This document shows, piece after piece, positions 27,522 through 35,900 of a stretch of DNA of 64,000 bases. Position 1 is the first letter of the stretch, and the number at the start of each line of letters is the position of its first letter. This DNA comes from Lachnospiraceae bacterium. GTDB lineage: Bacteria > Bacillota > Clostridia > Lachnospirales > Lachnospiraceae. The stretch is from positions 1 through 64,000 of the forward strand of contig JAFVSN010000043.1 in NCBI GenBank assembly GCA_017503735.1, read 5' to 3'. The notes beneath the pieces were generated by a model. It had not been told where the DNA came from. It was given only the letters and a program-made list of their open reading frames with translations, and did no database searches. The translations under genes and the position numbers were made by a program.

Positions 27522-28547
27522 ATGAGAACACACATGAAAAAATATAGTAAACTACTTATTCTCCCTGCACTTTTATGGGTAGTCGGCATAGGATTGACAT
27601 TTTTTGCAGGGGGCTGTGACCGCAGTCCGGCAGACAACCGTTCCGCCGATATCGGCACAGATGAATCCGCCCACATGGAAATAAATACCCCGGGAACCTC
27701 CGGTGGGGCATCGGAAACCGGCTCGCCGTCTTTGTCCGAACAACCTCCCAAAGCTCCGGCACAAACCGGCGACACTTTACAGCCGGACAAAGAGCCCACT
27801 CCGGCTCCCACCGAACCTCCGGAAGTCACAAAAACACCGGAACCCACCGAGGCTCCTACCCCTACACCGATTGCGGTAAACACCGACACCTCCACGATTA
27901 CCTTTTTAGTAAATCGGGAATACCCTCTTCCGGAGGGATTTGTTCCGGAAGAACTTACCACCCCGGATGTACGGTTTCCGTTTTCCGATACAAGTATCGA
28001 CAAAGCAAAAATGACACCGGAAGCGGGGGAAGCGTTGGCACTTATGTTTGATGCCGCCTATAACGAAGCAAAACTTACGTTGTACGGCGTTTCCGCATAC
28101 CGTTCCTATTCCCGGCAATATACCATCTATGCCACAAACCTTGCCACCCGTGGCATTGCCCATACCAACCGCTATTCCGCGGCACCGGGCAGAAGCGAGC
28201 ATCAGACAGGTCTTGCCATCGATATTTCCTGTGCCTCGGAAGGATATGGTCTGGAAACCACCTTTGCAGACACGCCGGAGGGAATCTGGGTAGCGGAAAA
28301 TGCCCACCGGTTCGGCTTTATTCTTCGTTACCCGAAGGACAAAGAACACATCACCGGTTACAATTACGAGCCGTGGCACATCCGCTATGTCGGATGCGAT
28401 TTGGCCGGGTATCTGTACGAAACCGGTCTTACTTTGGATGAATACTACGGTGTTCCTTCCGCATTAACTGCAGAATATTTGGAGACAACACCGCTTATTG
28501 ATACAACCGCCGAAAGTTACCTTGCCATTTACCGGCAATATCACTGA
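27522..28547 (+). CDS. VanY/DacB-like D,D-carboxypeptidase lipoprotein
   Basis: 341 residues. A basic start, hydrophobic helix and lipobox-like FFAGGC (Cys about 34) suggest export and lipid attachment. A Ser/Pro/Thr-rich linker with PTPAPTEPPEVTKTPEPTEA spans about 45-125. The C-terminal VanY domain has SAYRSYSRQYTIYATN, GRSEHQTGLAIDIS (zinc ligands H and D) and YEPWHIRYVG (catalytic E and zinc H). It probably trims D-Ala from peptidoglycan stem peptides. ATG at 27522 or 27534 could be the start; neither has a strong ribosome binding site. Confidence 0.9.
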   Translation: MRTHMKKYSKLLILPALLWVVGIGLTFFAGGCDRSPADNRSADIGTDESAHMEINTPGTSGGASETGSPSLSEQPPKAPAQTGDTLQPDKEPTPAPTEPPEVTKTPEPTEAPTPTPIAVNTDTSTITFLVNREYPLPEGFVPEELTTPDVRFPFSDTSIDKAKMTPEAGEALALMFDAAYNEAKLTLYGVSAYRSYSRQYTIYATNLATRGIAHTNRYSAAPGRSEHQTGLAIDISCASEGYGLETTFADTPEGIWVAENAHRFGFILRYPKDKEHITGYNYEPWHIRYVGCDLAGYLYETGLTLDEYYGVPSALTAEYLETTPLIDTTAESYLAIYRQYH

Positions 28548-28576
28548 CCACCGGCAACTGATGAAGGAGGATTCCC

Positions 28577-29308
28577 ATGAGAACTGTTTTAGCCATTTTT
28601 GTTATCGCACTGTTTTTCATTTTATTTTTCCCGGTTTGTCTGCTTCTTTTATTGCTCCGCAAATTTAACCGCAGACTTGCCAGCCGTATTTCCCAATTTC
28701 TCGTCCGCGGAGCATTTAAAGCTTGTATGTGGCCGGGCGGCATGAAATATACGGTCTTAGGAACCGAAAACGTCCCGAAGGATATCCCTGTTTTATACGC
28801 AGCCAATCATCGCAGTATTTTGGATGCGGCTCTCGGATACATCGCGGTTCCGAACCTTACCGGGTTTGTAGCAAAAAAAGAAATCCGCAAGGTTCCGTTT
28901 TTGAACCTCTGGATGTACAATGTAAACTGTTTGTTCCTTGACCGTTCCGATATTAAGGCAGGACTTAAGGTCATTCTTACCTGCATCGATTACATAAAAG
29001 AAGGTTACTCCATCTTTATTGCACCGGAGGGAACCCGCAGTCACGAAAAGGCTCCGTTGCCGTTTAAGGACGGAAGCTTAAAGCCGGCGCAGAAAACCGG
29101 TTGTCCGATTATCCCGGTGGCCATTACCGGTACCGATGATTTATTTGAAAATCATAAGCCGTGGCTTCGCAAGACGAAAGTTATCCTGGAATTCGGCAAA
29201 CCGGTTTATTTAAACGAACTGGACCCGGAAATCCAAAAGCACCCGGGCGCTTATGTCAGAGAAAAGGTCGTGGAATTGCTGGAAGGACACGAAAAATTAC
29301 TACCGTAA
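28577..29308 (+). CDS. plsC: 1-acyl-sn-glycerol-3-phosphate acyltransferase
   Basis: 243 residues. Acylates lysophosphatidic acid in phospholipid synthesis at the membrane. Residues 5-28 form a membrane helix. The catalytic NHRSILDAALGYI box is near 75, and the substrate-binding FIAPEGTRSHEKAPLPFKDG is near 145, with PIIPVAITG following. AAGGAGGA precedes ATG, 29 bases after the carboxypeptidase gene. Confidence 0.9.
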   Translation: MRTVLAIFVIALFFILFFPVCLLLLLLRKFNRRLASRISQFLVRGAFKACMWPGGMKYTVLGTENVPKDIPVLYAANHRSILDAALGYIAVPNLTGFVAKKEIRKVPFLNLWMYNVNCLFLDRSDIKAGLKVILTCIDYIKEGYSIFIAPEGTRSHEKAPLPFKDGSLKPAQKTGCPIIPVAITGTDDLFENHKPWLRKTKVILEFGKPVYLNELDPEIQKHPGAYVREKVVELLEGHEKLLP

Positions 29309-29418
29309 TCTTTCGGTTTTTCTATGTCTTTCTTTGCCAAAAGGCAAAAGTTTTTCTTGCATTAAATCACGGCTCGTGGTAAGATAAGCCATGGGTAAAA
29401 ATAAAGAGGAGGTTTCTC

Positions 29419-29937
29419 ATGAGTCCATTAACTATTATTGCGATTGTACTTGGCGTAATTCTCGTCATTTTAATTGTACTTTCCCTGATCGGTAAAAAGC
29501 TTCAGAAAAAATCCGATGCGGCACAGGAAAACATTACCGCCGGTGCACAATACTATTCCATTATGGTCATTGATAAAAAACGAATGAAGCTTTCCGAAGC
29601 AGGCTTCCCGCAAATCGTTGTAGACCAGACCCCGAAGTGGCTCAGAAACCGTAAGGTTCCTGTAGTCAAAGCAAAAATCGGTCCGAAGATTGCAAGCCTG
29701 ATGTGTGATGAAAAGGTATTCGATAAGGTTCCGGTGAAAAAGGAAGTCAAAGCCTTTATGAACGGTATTTACATCGTGGATGTAAAGGGTCTCCGTTCCG
29801 GTCTCGACACAAAGCCGGAGAAGAAGAAGTTTTTTGCAAGACTCCGTGACAAGGCACAACAGGCTGCCGAAGAGTCCAAAAAGCCGGCAAAGGCTACTCC
29901 GGGCGGCGTAACCCCGACGAAGGGCAAGAAAAAATAA
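29419..29937 (+). CDS. Uncharacterised single-pass membrane protein
   Basis: 172 residues. One N-terminal helix (about 4-24: IIAIVLGVILVILIVLSLIG) is followed by a charged soluble region and a Lys/Pro/Ala-rich tail ending TPTKGKKK. The central part, YYSIMVIDKKRMKLSEAGFP and KWLRNRKVPVVKAKIGPK, looks conserved, but I do not recognise a named family. Strong AGGAGG before ATG and a strong terminator right after make it a single-gene unit. Likely a cytoplasm-facing membrane protein of unknown role. Confidence 0.7.
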   Translation: MSPLTIIAIVLGVILVILIVLSLIGKKLQKKSDAAQENITAGAQYYSIMVIDKKRMKLSEAGFPQIVVDQTPKWLRNRKVPVVKAKIGPKIASLMCDEKVFDKVPVKKEVKAFMNGIYIVDVKGLRSGLDTKPEKKKFFARLRDKAQQAAEESKKPAKATPGGVTPTKGKKK

Positions 29938-29948
29938 GTGCAACAAAC

Positions 29949-29994
29949 AAGGCTGTCGTCATTACGAAACATCGTAATCGCGACAGCCTTTTTA
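29949..29994 (+). terminator. Terminator after the membrane protein gene
   Basis: AAGGCTGTCG and CGACAGCCTT pair around an inner ATTACG/CGTAAT stem and are followed by TTTTAT. Confidence 0.85.
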
Positions 29995-30014
29995 TCGGAA
30001 TTCATTCCGTTTTC

Positions 30015-30446
30015 TTATGCGCTCTGCTCACAGGACTGCACCTTTAACACCAACGTGCACTCCCCGGTTTTTTCCCCGTTGATTTCCAAACCGTACTTTA
30101 ACGTGGTCTTTAAAAACTCCTCTTCTTCATAAAACTCCATGGAATGGGTGTTCACTCCGATTAACAAACTTCCGTAGGGCGTTTCATAGTTTGTCAGATA
30201 CTCTTCCCCCGGCAAAAACAAAAGTCTCGTATTCAATCGGTCTCTCTTAAGCAACTCCAACTCCTTTTCCGAAACTATAATCCGGCACTTGGTCGCTTTC
30301 CCGTTTTCATCGGTCTCTTCGTAAAGCAAATAATGCTTGTTTCCTTTTTTATAATACTGTCCGAAGTTAATCACCTCAATCGGTGCTTCTTCCTCTTCCA
30401 TCGCATATTGTAATCCTGTCAGGGAAATAATCACGTTTTTTGTCAT
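30015..30446 (-). CDS. DUF1934 (YwiB-like) calycin-fold protein
   Basis: 143 residues. Start MTKNVIISLTGLQYAMEEEE, then alternating beta strands such as KHYLLYEETDENG, CRIIVSEKELELLKRD and NETPYG-like YETPYGSLLIGVNTHSM, matching the small beta-barrel DUF1934 family often found near argS in Firmicutes. ATG at 30446 lies five bases after GAGGTGG; a GTG three codons earlier also opens the frame. Ligand unknown. Confidence 0.8.
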   Translation of the reverse strand: MTKNVIISLTGLQYAMEEEEAPIEVINFGQYYKKGNKHYLLYEETDENGKATKCRIIVSEKELELLKRDRLNTRLLFLPGEEYLTNYETPYGSLLIGVNTHSMEFYEEEEFLKTTLKYGLEINGEKTGECTLVLKVQSCEQSA

Positions 30447-30557
30447 AACCGCCACCTCGTTTCATTGCATCCTATTTTACTATGATACCCGTAAAAATTC
30501 AAGTTGTTTCCGAAAACCTTCCGAAGCACTTTTATTGAGCCTGTAAATTTTCTATAA

Positions 30558-30590
30558 CGAAAAACCTGCCGGTTAGCAGTCCGGCAGGCA
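30558..30590 (-). terminator. Terminator of the XRE regulator gene
   Basis: Minus strand CCTGCCGG, an 8-base loop, CCGGCAGG, then TTTTTCGTT, a few bases after the stop at 30596. Confidence 0.85.
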
Positions 30591-30595
30591 ACTCC

Positions 30596-30955
30596 TTAAA
30601 CATTCTCCTGTATTTCCAATAAAAGATCGATTCTTTCTTCAATCCGTATCCGGTCCTCCCGGGACAACCTGCGAAATTTACAGATTACATCTGACTCCAA
30701 TTGCATACTTTTCTCATGAAATTCATCCGTCACACGGGGTGCAGAATCATTTGTCAAGCCCACAATATAATCCGCCGAAGTATGCAACACCTTTGCCATT
30801 CGCGCTATAATTTCCGCGCGAGGCTCACATTTACAATGTAAATATTTATATAAACTCTGTTTTGATATCCCGATTCTTTCAGCAAGTTCCGTTTGTTTCA
30901 TATCCATATTTTCCATAAGAAAGATAAGACGCTCGGAAACCGTTGTCATAGGCAT
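30596..30955 (-). CDS. XRE-family helix-turn-helix regulator
   Basis: About 119 residues from ATG 30955 (AGGAAGTGT upstream). The N-terminal helix-turn-helix reads QTELAERIGISKQSLYKYLH near 24-43, followed by PRAEIIARMAKVLHTSADYIVG, the usual XRE fourth and fifth helices. The C-terminal half is acidic and helical (LSREDRIRIEERIDLLLEI) and probably dimerises. Its promoter region contains four GTAAAC/GTTTAC boxes, three of them exactly 30 bases apart, so it probably regulates itself and perhaps the esterase gene downstream on the other strand. Confidence 0.85.
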   Translation of the reverse strand: MPMTTVSERLIFLMENMDMKQTELAERIGISKQSLYKYLHCKCEPRAEIIARMAKVLHTSADYIVGLTNDSAPRVTDEFHEKSMQLESDVICKFRRLSREDRIRIEERIDLLLEIQENV

Positions 30956-30984
30956 ACACTTCCTTTCAATATAATTATATACTG

Positions 30985-31072
30985 TTTTGTTTACCAATTT
31001 GCGTTTGTAAACAAATCCACCCGAAACTCCTTGACAGTAAACAAAAGTTGATATAATATATATTCCGTAAAC
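30985..31072. promoter_or_regulatory. Phased GTAAAC operator array
   Basis: GTTTAC is at 30989-30994 and GTAAAC at 31007, 31037 and 31067 (first bases), the last three spaced exactly 30. The first two form TTTGTTTAC-N12-GTAAACAAA, a 9-base inverted repeat. A TATAAT (complement at 30970-30976 region) for the XRE gene and a TTGACA at 31031-31036 on the plus strand lie within or beside it. Likely target of the adjacent XRE protein. Confidence 0.55.
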
Positions 31073-31135
31073 TATGATTGTCTTTTTTGTGTTTTCTCAC
31101 GACTTTCCTTTCTTCGGTTTCATCATCAAAATCAT

Positions 31136-31164
31136 TTGCATATCTGCTTTTAATGGGGTATAAT
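31136..31164 (+). promoter_or_regulatory. Promoter of the esterase gene
   Basis: TTGCAT, 17 bases, TATAAT, about 30 bases before the AGGAG of the gene at 31199. Confidence 0.65.
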
Positions 31165-31198
31165 TAGAATACGAATTTACTCAAAAAGGAGATCAGCT

Positions 31199-32860
31199 AT
31201 GATGGAACAAATGCCGGCAGTCCTTGCCTTACAGGACGGAAGTAAGTATTGGGAACATACATTTGAAGCCTTTTCTGCGAAGGTATATATTCCTTCCAGC
31301 GACCCGATTACCGAAATCGTTAATTTCGGTTTCCGGACGCCTTATTTACTTGTTTTTGAAGAAACAAAACAGTCCATGGAAGACGCAAAACAGTTTGCGG
31401 ACCAAAGCGGGCTTACCGAGATTGCCGCTTCCTTCGGCGGAAGCGTCGTATTTATTTATCCGACCTGCGAGGGCGGATGGGATAACGCACCGGCAAATTT
31501 GTTTGCCGCCCTTATTTCCGAATCCCGAATCAGCCAGTATTACAAAGACGGTACTGCCATTATGCGGGACCGTTTCACCGGAAATTGGAACGGATACTAT
31601 ATCCGCGGTGCGGTACTTCGTACCTGCCTCTACGGCTTCGGAAAATCCGCGGACTACATCGCAACCCATTGCTTACAGCGCATCGAGGGTGACGGTCTTT
31701 ACGGAAAGGGTGATATCACTCCGGTTACCTGTATCTTAGAACGTTTAAGCGTTGTGCCGAATCCGGCAAAGGATGCAAGGGATATTCCGGTAATCTCCAT
31801 CGGCAATACGGAGGCGGCCAACAAAGCATTACAGGCAGGACTTGACCATGTTCTGGTGAAGGCTTCCGCAGATTATAAGGAAGATTTCTACGGATTCTGC
31901 GACCGGTTCCACCGCATGATGGGCAACCTACTTCCGGAAGCAAATTTGAAAGAAATGGGAATGGTTCGTGAACCGGCCTATTGCATGGTTCCGACCTCAA
32001 AAGACAACCGGGGCGACGATAAAGATACCGCAGAACACGCCATCGGCTATGTTGCTTATTACAATAAGAAAATCATGGAGGAAGGCAAGAACGTTCCTCT
32101 TCTGTTCTGTTTCCACGGTGGCGGCGATTCCGCCATGTGCATGACCAGTGTCTCCGGATGGTTCCGGGTGGCTGCCAAGTACAACTTTATTTTAATCAGC
32201 GTGGAACACCATATGAACAGTACCGCCACGGAAATCCAAACCGTACTTTCAAAGTTGATTGAGAAATATCCGGTGGACACGGAGCAGATTTACTCTTCCG
32301 GATTCTCCATGGGCGGCTGTAAATCCTGGGATATGTTCCAGGAGTACCCGAAGGTATTTGCCGGCGTAGCTCCGATGTCCGCCACCTTCGAAGTCGGCCT
32401 TAACGTATTCGGGCAGGAAACCGGCCCGATTAACCGTGATACCGTTGTTCCTACCTTCTATGTAGGCGGCGAAATCACCCCACTCCCGGAGCTTCCGTTC
32501 CAGGCACAAAAATGCATCGACCGTGTAGCCTATGTATTTGATGTAAACGGAGTTGTTACGGATTACCCGGTAACACTGGAAGAAAAGGATTCCTGGGAGA
32601 ACCCGATTTACGGTATTTTCGGCGATACCGTATGCAAAATCGCCGACCCGGTGCGCAAGAGCACCTTAACTCTGAATCTGTTTAAGAGCAAAAACGGATG
32701 TTGCTACACCGTGTTCGGCAGTGTGGACAATCAGGGTCATGAAGTCCGTCACCACAGTTGCGAAAACGCCTGGAAGTTCTTAAGTCAGTTCCGCCGGTTA
32801 CCGGACGGTTCGATTACGGGCGGTAACTTCGACGACATCCGAAACCTGTACGAAGCATAA
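31199..32860 (+). CDS. Alpha/beta-hydrolase (esterase / PHB depolymerase-like)
   Basis: 553 residues, no signal peptide. The nucleophile elbow is SSGFSMGGCKSWDMFQ near 362 (GxSxGG), and the oxyanion strand is LLFCFHGGGDSAMCM near 301; SVDNQGHEVRHHSC near 525 may hold the catalytic His. The N-terminal 260 residues resemble an accessory region (VFIYPTCEGGWD, CLYGFGKSADYIA) seen in large cytosolic esterases of gut Firmicutes. Substrate is not deducible. AGGAGATCAGCT precedes ATG; the gene has its own promoter and lies beside an XRE regulator. Confidence 0.75.
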   Translation: MMEQMPAVLALQDGSKYWEHTFEAFSAKVYIPSSDPITEIVNFGFRTPYLLVFEETKQSMEDAKQFADQSGLTEIAASFGGSVVFIYPTCEGGWDNAPANLFAALISESRISQYYKDGTAIMRDRFTGNWNGYYIRGAVLRTCLYGFGKSADYIATHCLQRIEGDGLYGKGDITPVTCILERLSVVPNPAKDARDIPVISIGNTEAANKALQAGLDHVLVKASADYKEDFYGFCDRFHRMMGNLLPEANLKEMGMVREPAYCMVPTSKDNRGDDKDTAEHAIGYVAYYNKKIMEEGKNVPLLFCFHGGGDSAMCMTSVSGWFRVAAKYNFILISVEHHMNSTATEIQTVLSKLIEKYPVDTEQIYSSGFSMGGCKSWDMFQEYPKVFAGVAPMSATFEVGLNVFGQETGPINRDTVVPTFYVGGEITPLPELPFQAQKCIDRVAYVFDVNGVVTDYPVTLEEKDSWENPIYGIFGDTVCKIADPVRKSTLTLNLFKSKNGCCYTVFGSVDNQGHEVRHHSCENAWKFLSQFRRLPDGSITGGNFDDIRNLYEA

Positions 32861-32968
32861 GCTTTTTTCGCAGAAAACTTGTTCCTTTCACCTGTTCAGA
32901 GAAATATCCCGATAAAATGCCCGTTTACGGCTTTTTATAACTATATTTTATCAAAGAGAGGTGTACTT

Positions 32969-35900
32969 ATGAGGAACAAGTTTTCTCGCGTAGTGGCCGT
33001 TTTACTGGCACTGTTTCTGGTTTTCGGAAACTTTGGTGCAGCCACGGCTTACGCAGCAGACAACGCGACCGGAGAAAAGGTTCTGACCGTCACTCCGGAC
33101 ATGACCGGTGAAAACGGTATTCTTACCGTTTCCGGTACCTGGGACCGTATCATCGTCCCGAAAGAAATCGACGCTTCCACCATTCGTTTTAAGGAAGTGA
33201 AGGCCGGTTCCGTAGAAATCGAAAGCGGACTTTCCGGCAAAATCGAATTGGTTTCCGGTTCCATCGGAGCTTTAACGGTACTTCCGGCAAAGCTTACCAC
33301 CATGACTGTAACCGATGTTATCAACATGATCAAAGAAACCAACGACACCCAAGCCGCAATGGATTTGTACTTTGAGACACGGAACAAAAATGATGCATAC
33401 TTATCCAAACGTCCCACCATCGTTGCTAAGAACGACATGGAAATCAGCGATGTTACCCTTTCCGGTAATGTAAAGTTAAACCTTGGCAACGGCAAAGTGG
33501 ATAATGTTAAGGTTGACGCAGACGGTTCCCAGAATGTACTGGATGTTACCATCTCAAACTTTAACGGAAATGTTACCGTAAAGCAGACGGGAAACGAAGA
33601 CGGAAACTATTCCCTTTCCCGTATTAAGTTTAAGAATTCTGCCATCGACACCTTAGTAATGGACGGCGACGGCAAAGGTAACGTAGTTTTGGAAGGTCAG
33701 AAAACCAACGTAGGAGAAGTACAGGTAGAAAACTCCTCTTCCGTTTCCTTAAACCTTCCGACCGAAACCGTTACGGTTTCCGAAACCGCAACCAATGTAG
33801 ACTTAACCGTCTTGAACAAGGTTGATGAGATGAAGGTTTCTGCTGCCGAAACCAAGGTAGAAGTCGGCAATTGCGGTACCGTTACCAACGCAACCGTAGA
33901 CGGTGAGAACGTCACCGTTTCCGGCAACGGTGTCCTTACAGATGTGGAAATCACCGGTGAAAACGTTGCGGTATCCACTCCGAACACCAAGGTAGAGGGC
34001 GAAAACGCTTATGTTCCTCCGGTAGTTGTTCCGAATAAGCCTTCGGGTGGTGCCGCTCCGGGCGAGAGAGACTTGGGCGGACTGGAGCTTGTTATGGTGG
34101 GCTGGAATGAGTCCTATGACGGTTCACCGGAATCTGAAGCCCTGCAGGCATACCGGGAAGAAATGATGCAAAAGCACAACTTTACGGTAAAATACGTTCA
34201 AACAAGCGATCTAATAGTAGATTGCTACGATATAGGACCTGCTTTAGAAACTGCCTACGCATTAGGTTCTCCGATAGGACATGTCTTTTTAATGGATTGT
34301 TGGTCCGGTTCAAATTCACCGCTAAGAGACCGCGCACACTTATTCTATAACCTCGCCACCTTGTCCGAGTTGGACTTTACCGAGGATAAGTGGAATTCTA
34401 CCGTAACCGATTTAATGACCTTTAAAAACGGCATCTACGGCATGGCGATAAACAATGATATGGATGCTCCGATACCGACAGCAGAATTATACGGGGTAGT
34501 TTACAACAAACGCTTATTTGAAGCCGCAGGTCTTGACCCGGAGTTACCGTATACCTTACAGGCAAACGGAGAATGGACCTGGTCCAAGTTTAAAGAACTC
34601 TGCGAACAATTGACCATGGATATCAACGAGGACGGAGTTACCGATATTTATGCCATGTGTAACGACCCGGACTATCTAATATCCCAGTTAGTGGTATCTG
34701 CCGGTGGTCAGTTTATTGATGTGAAAAACGGACGCTTTGTCAATACCCTTGCTTCCGATGAAGTTCTGTCTGCTCTGACCTATGTGAACGAGTTGTACGA
34801 TGCAGGCTATGATAACTACGGTTATGACGAGAACTACAATTGGATTGACCCGAATGTTGTATTCCAGGCAGGAGCCGCTGCCATGCAATTTGCTTCGTCG
34901 TCTATAACCTATCAGCTCCCGGGAATGGAAGATTCCATCGGTTTTGTATGCTGTCCGAAACCGGATGGAGCCTCCTCCTACCAGATTAAAGCAGAACCAT
35001 CCTGCGTTGCTGTTATCCCAGCATTTTATGATGCAAAAACCGCTTCGGACATTGCCTTTGCCTACAATCTCTGGACAAATCCGGCTCCGGAAAGTGAAGA
35101 GAACGAAGATGCATGGAAATCACTCTATTGGGACTGGAATATTGATAACAAAGCAATCGAGGAAACCTTTTCCCTTTACTACGAAAAGGATTTAGGAATC
35201 GCACCATATTCCCTGTTGTCTGATGCTTGGGCAGGGGGTACCTGTAGTGATTTCTGGTATGCATTGGATGAGGGAAGGACACCTTCGGAAATCCTTCAAA
35301 TGTCCCATTTACTGGAAGAATACGATGGCTATGTTACCGCACTGAATACTGCAAGTGCACCGCGTGTTACGGTAAATCCGACCCCGTATACCCTTCCGTA
35401 TACCTTACGGTTAAATTCCGACGGTACCCTTACCGTTACCGGTTGCACTAATCGGGACATCACCGAGGTAGTCATTCCAAGCAAAATTAACGGAAAAACC
35501 GTAACTGCGATTGGGGAGTCAGCATTTTCCGATTTTTATTCTCTGACAAGCGTTACCCTTCCGAATACCTTACGAAGCATCGGCGACGATGCCTTCAGTT
35601 GGTGTACAATGCTTGACAATGTGGTAGTTCCGGAAGGTGTAACCTCCATCGGACTTGGTGCCTTTAATAATTGTTCCTCCTTAGAAACTATTACCTTGCC
35701 GAACACCTTAAAAGACATCGGTAACTTTGCTTTCGGATACTGTCAAATGCTTGACAAAGTGGTTATTCCGGAAGGCGTATCTTCCATAAAGTGGCAGACC
35801 TTTATGGGTTGCTACTCTTTGAAAAACATTACCATACCAAAGAGTGCAACAAGCATTGAAGGTATGTCTTTTTACGGATGTTCAATGCTTGAGAGCTTGG

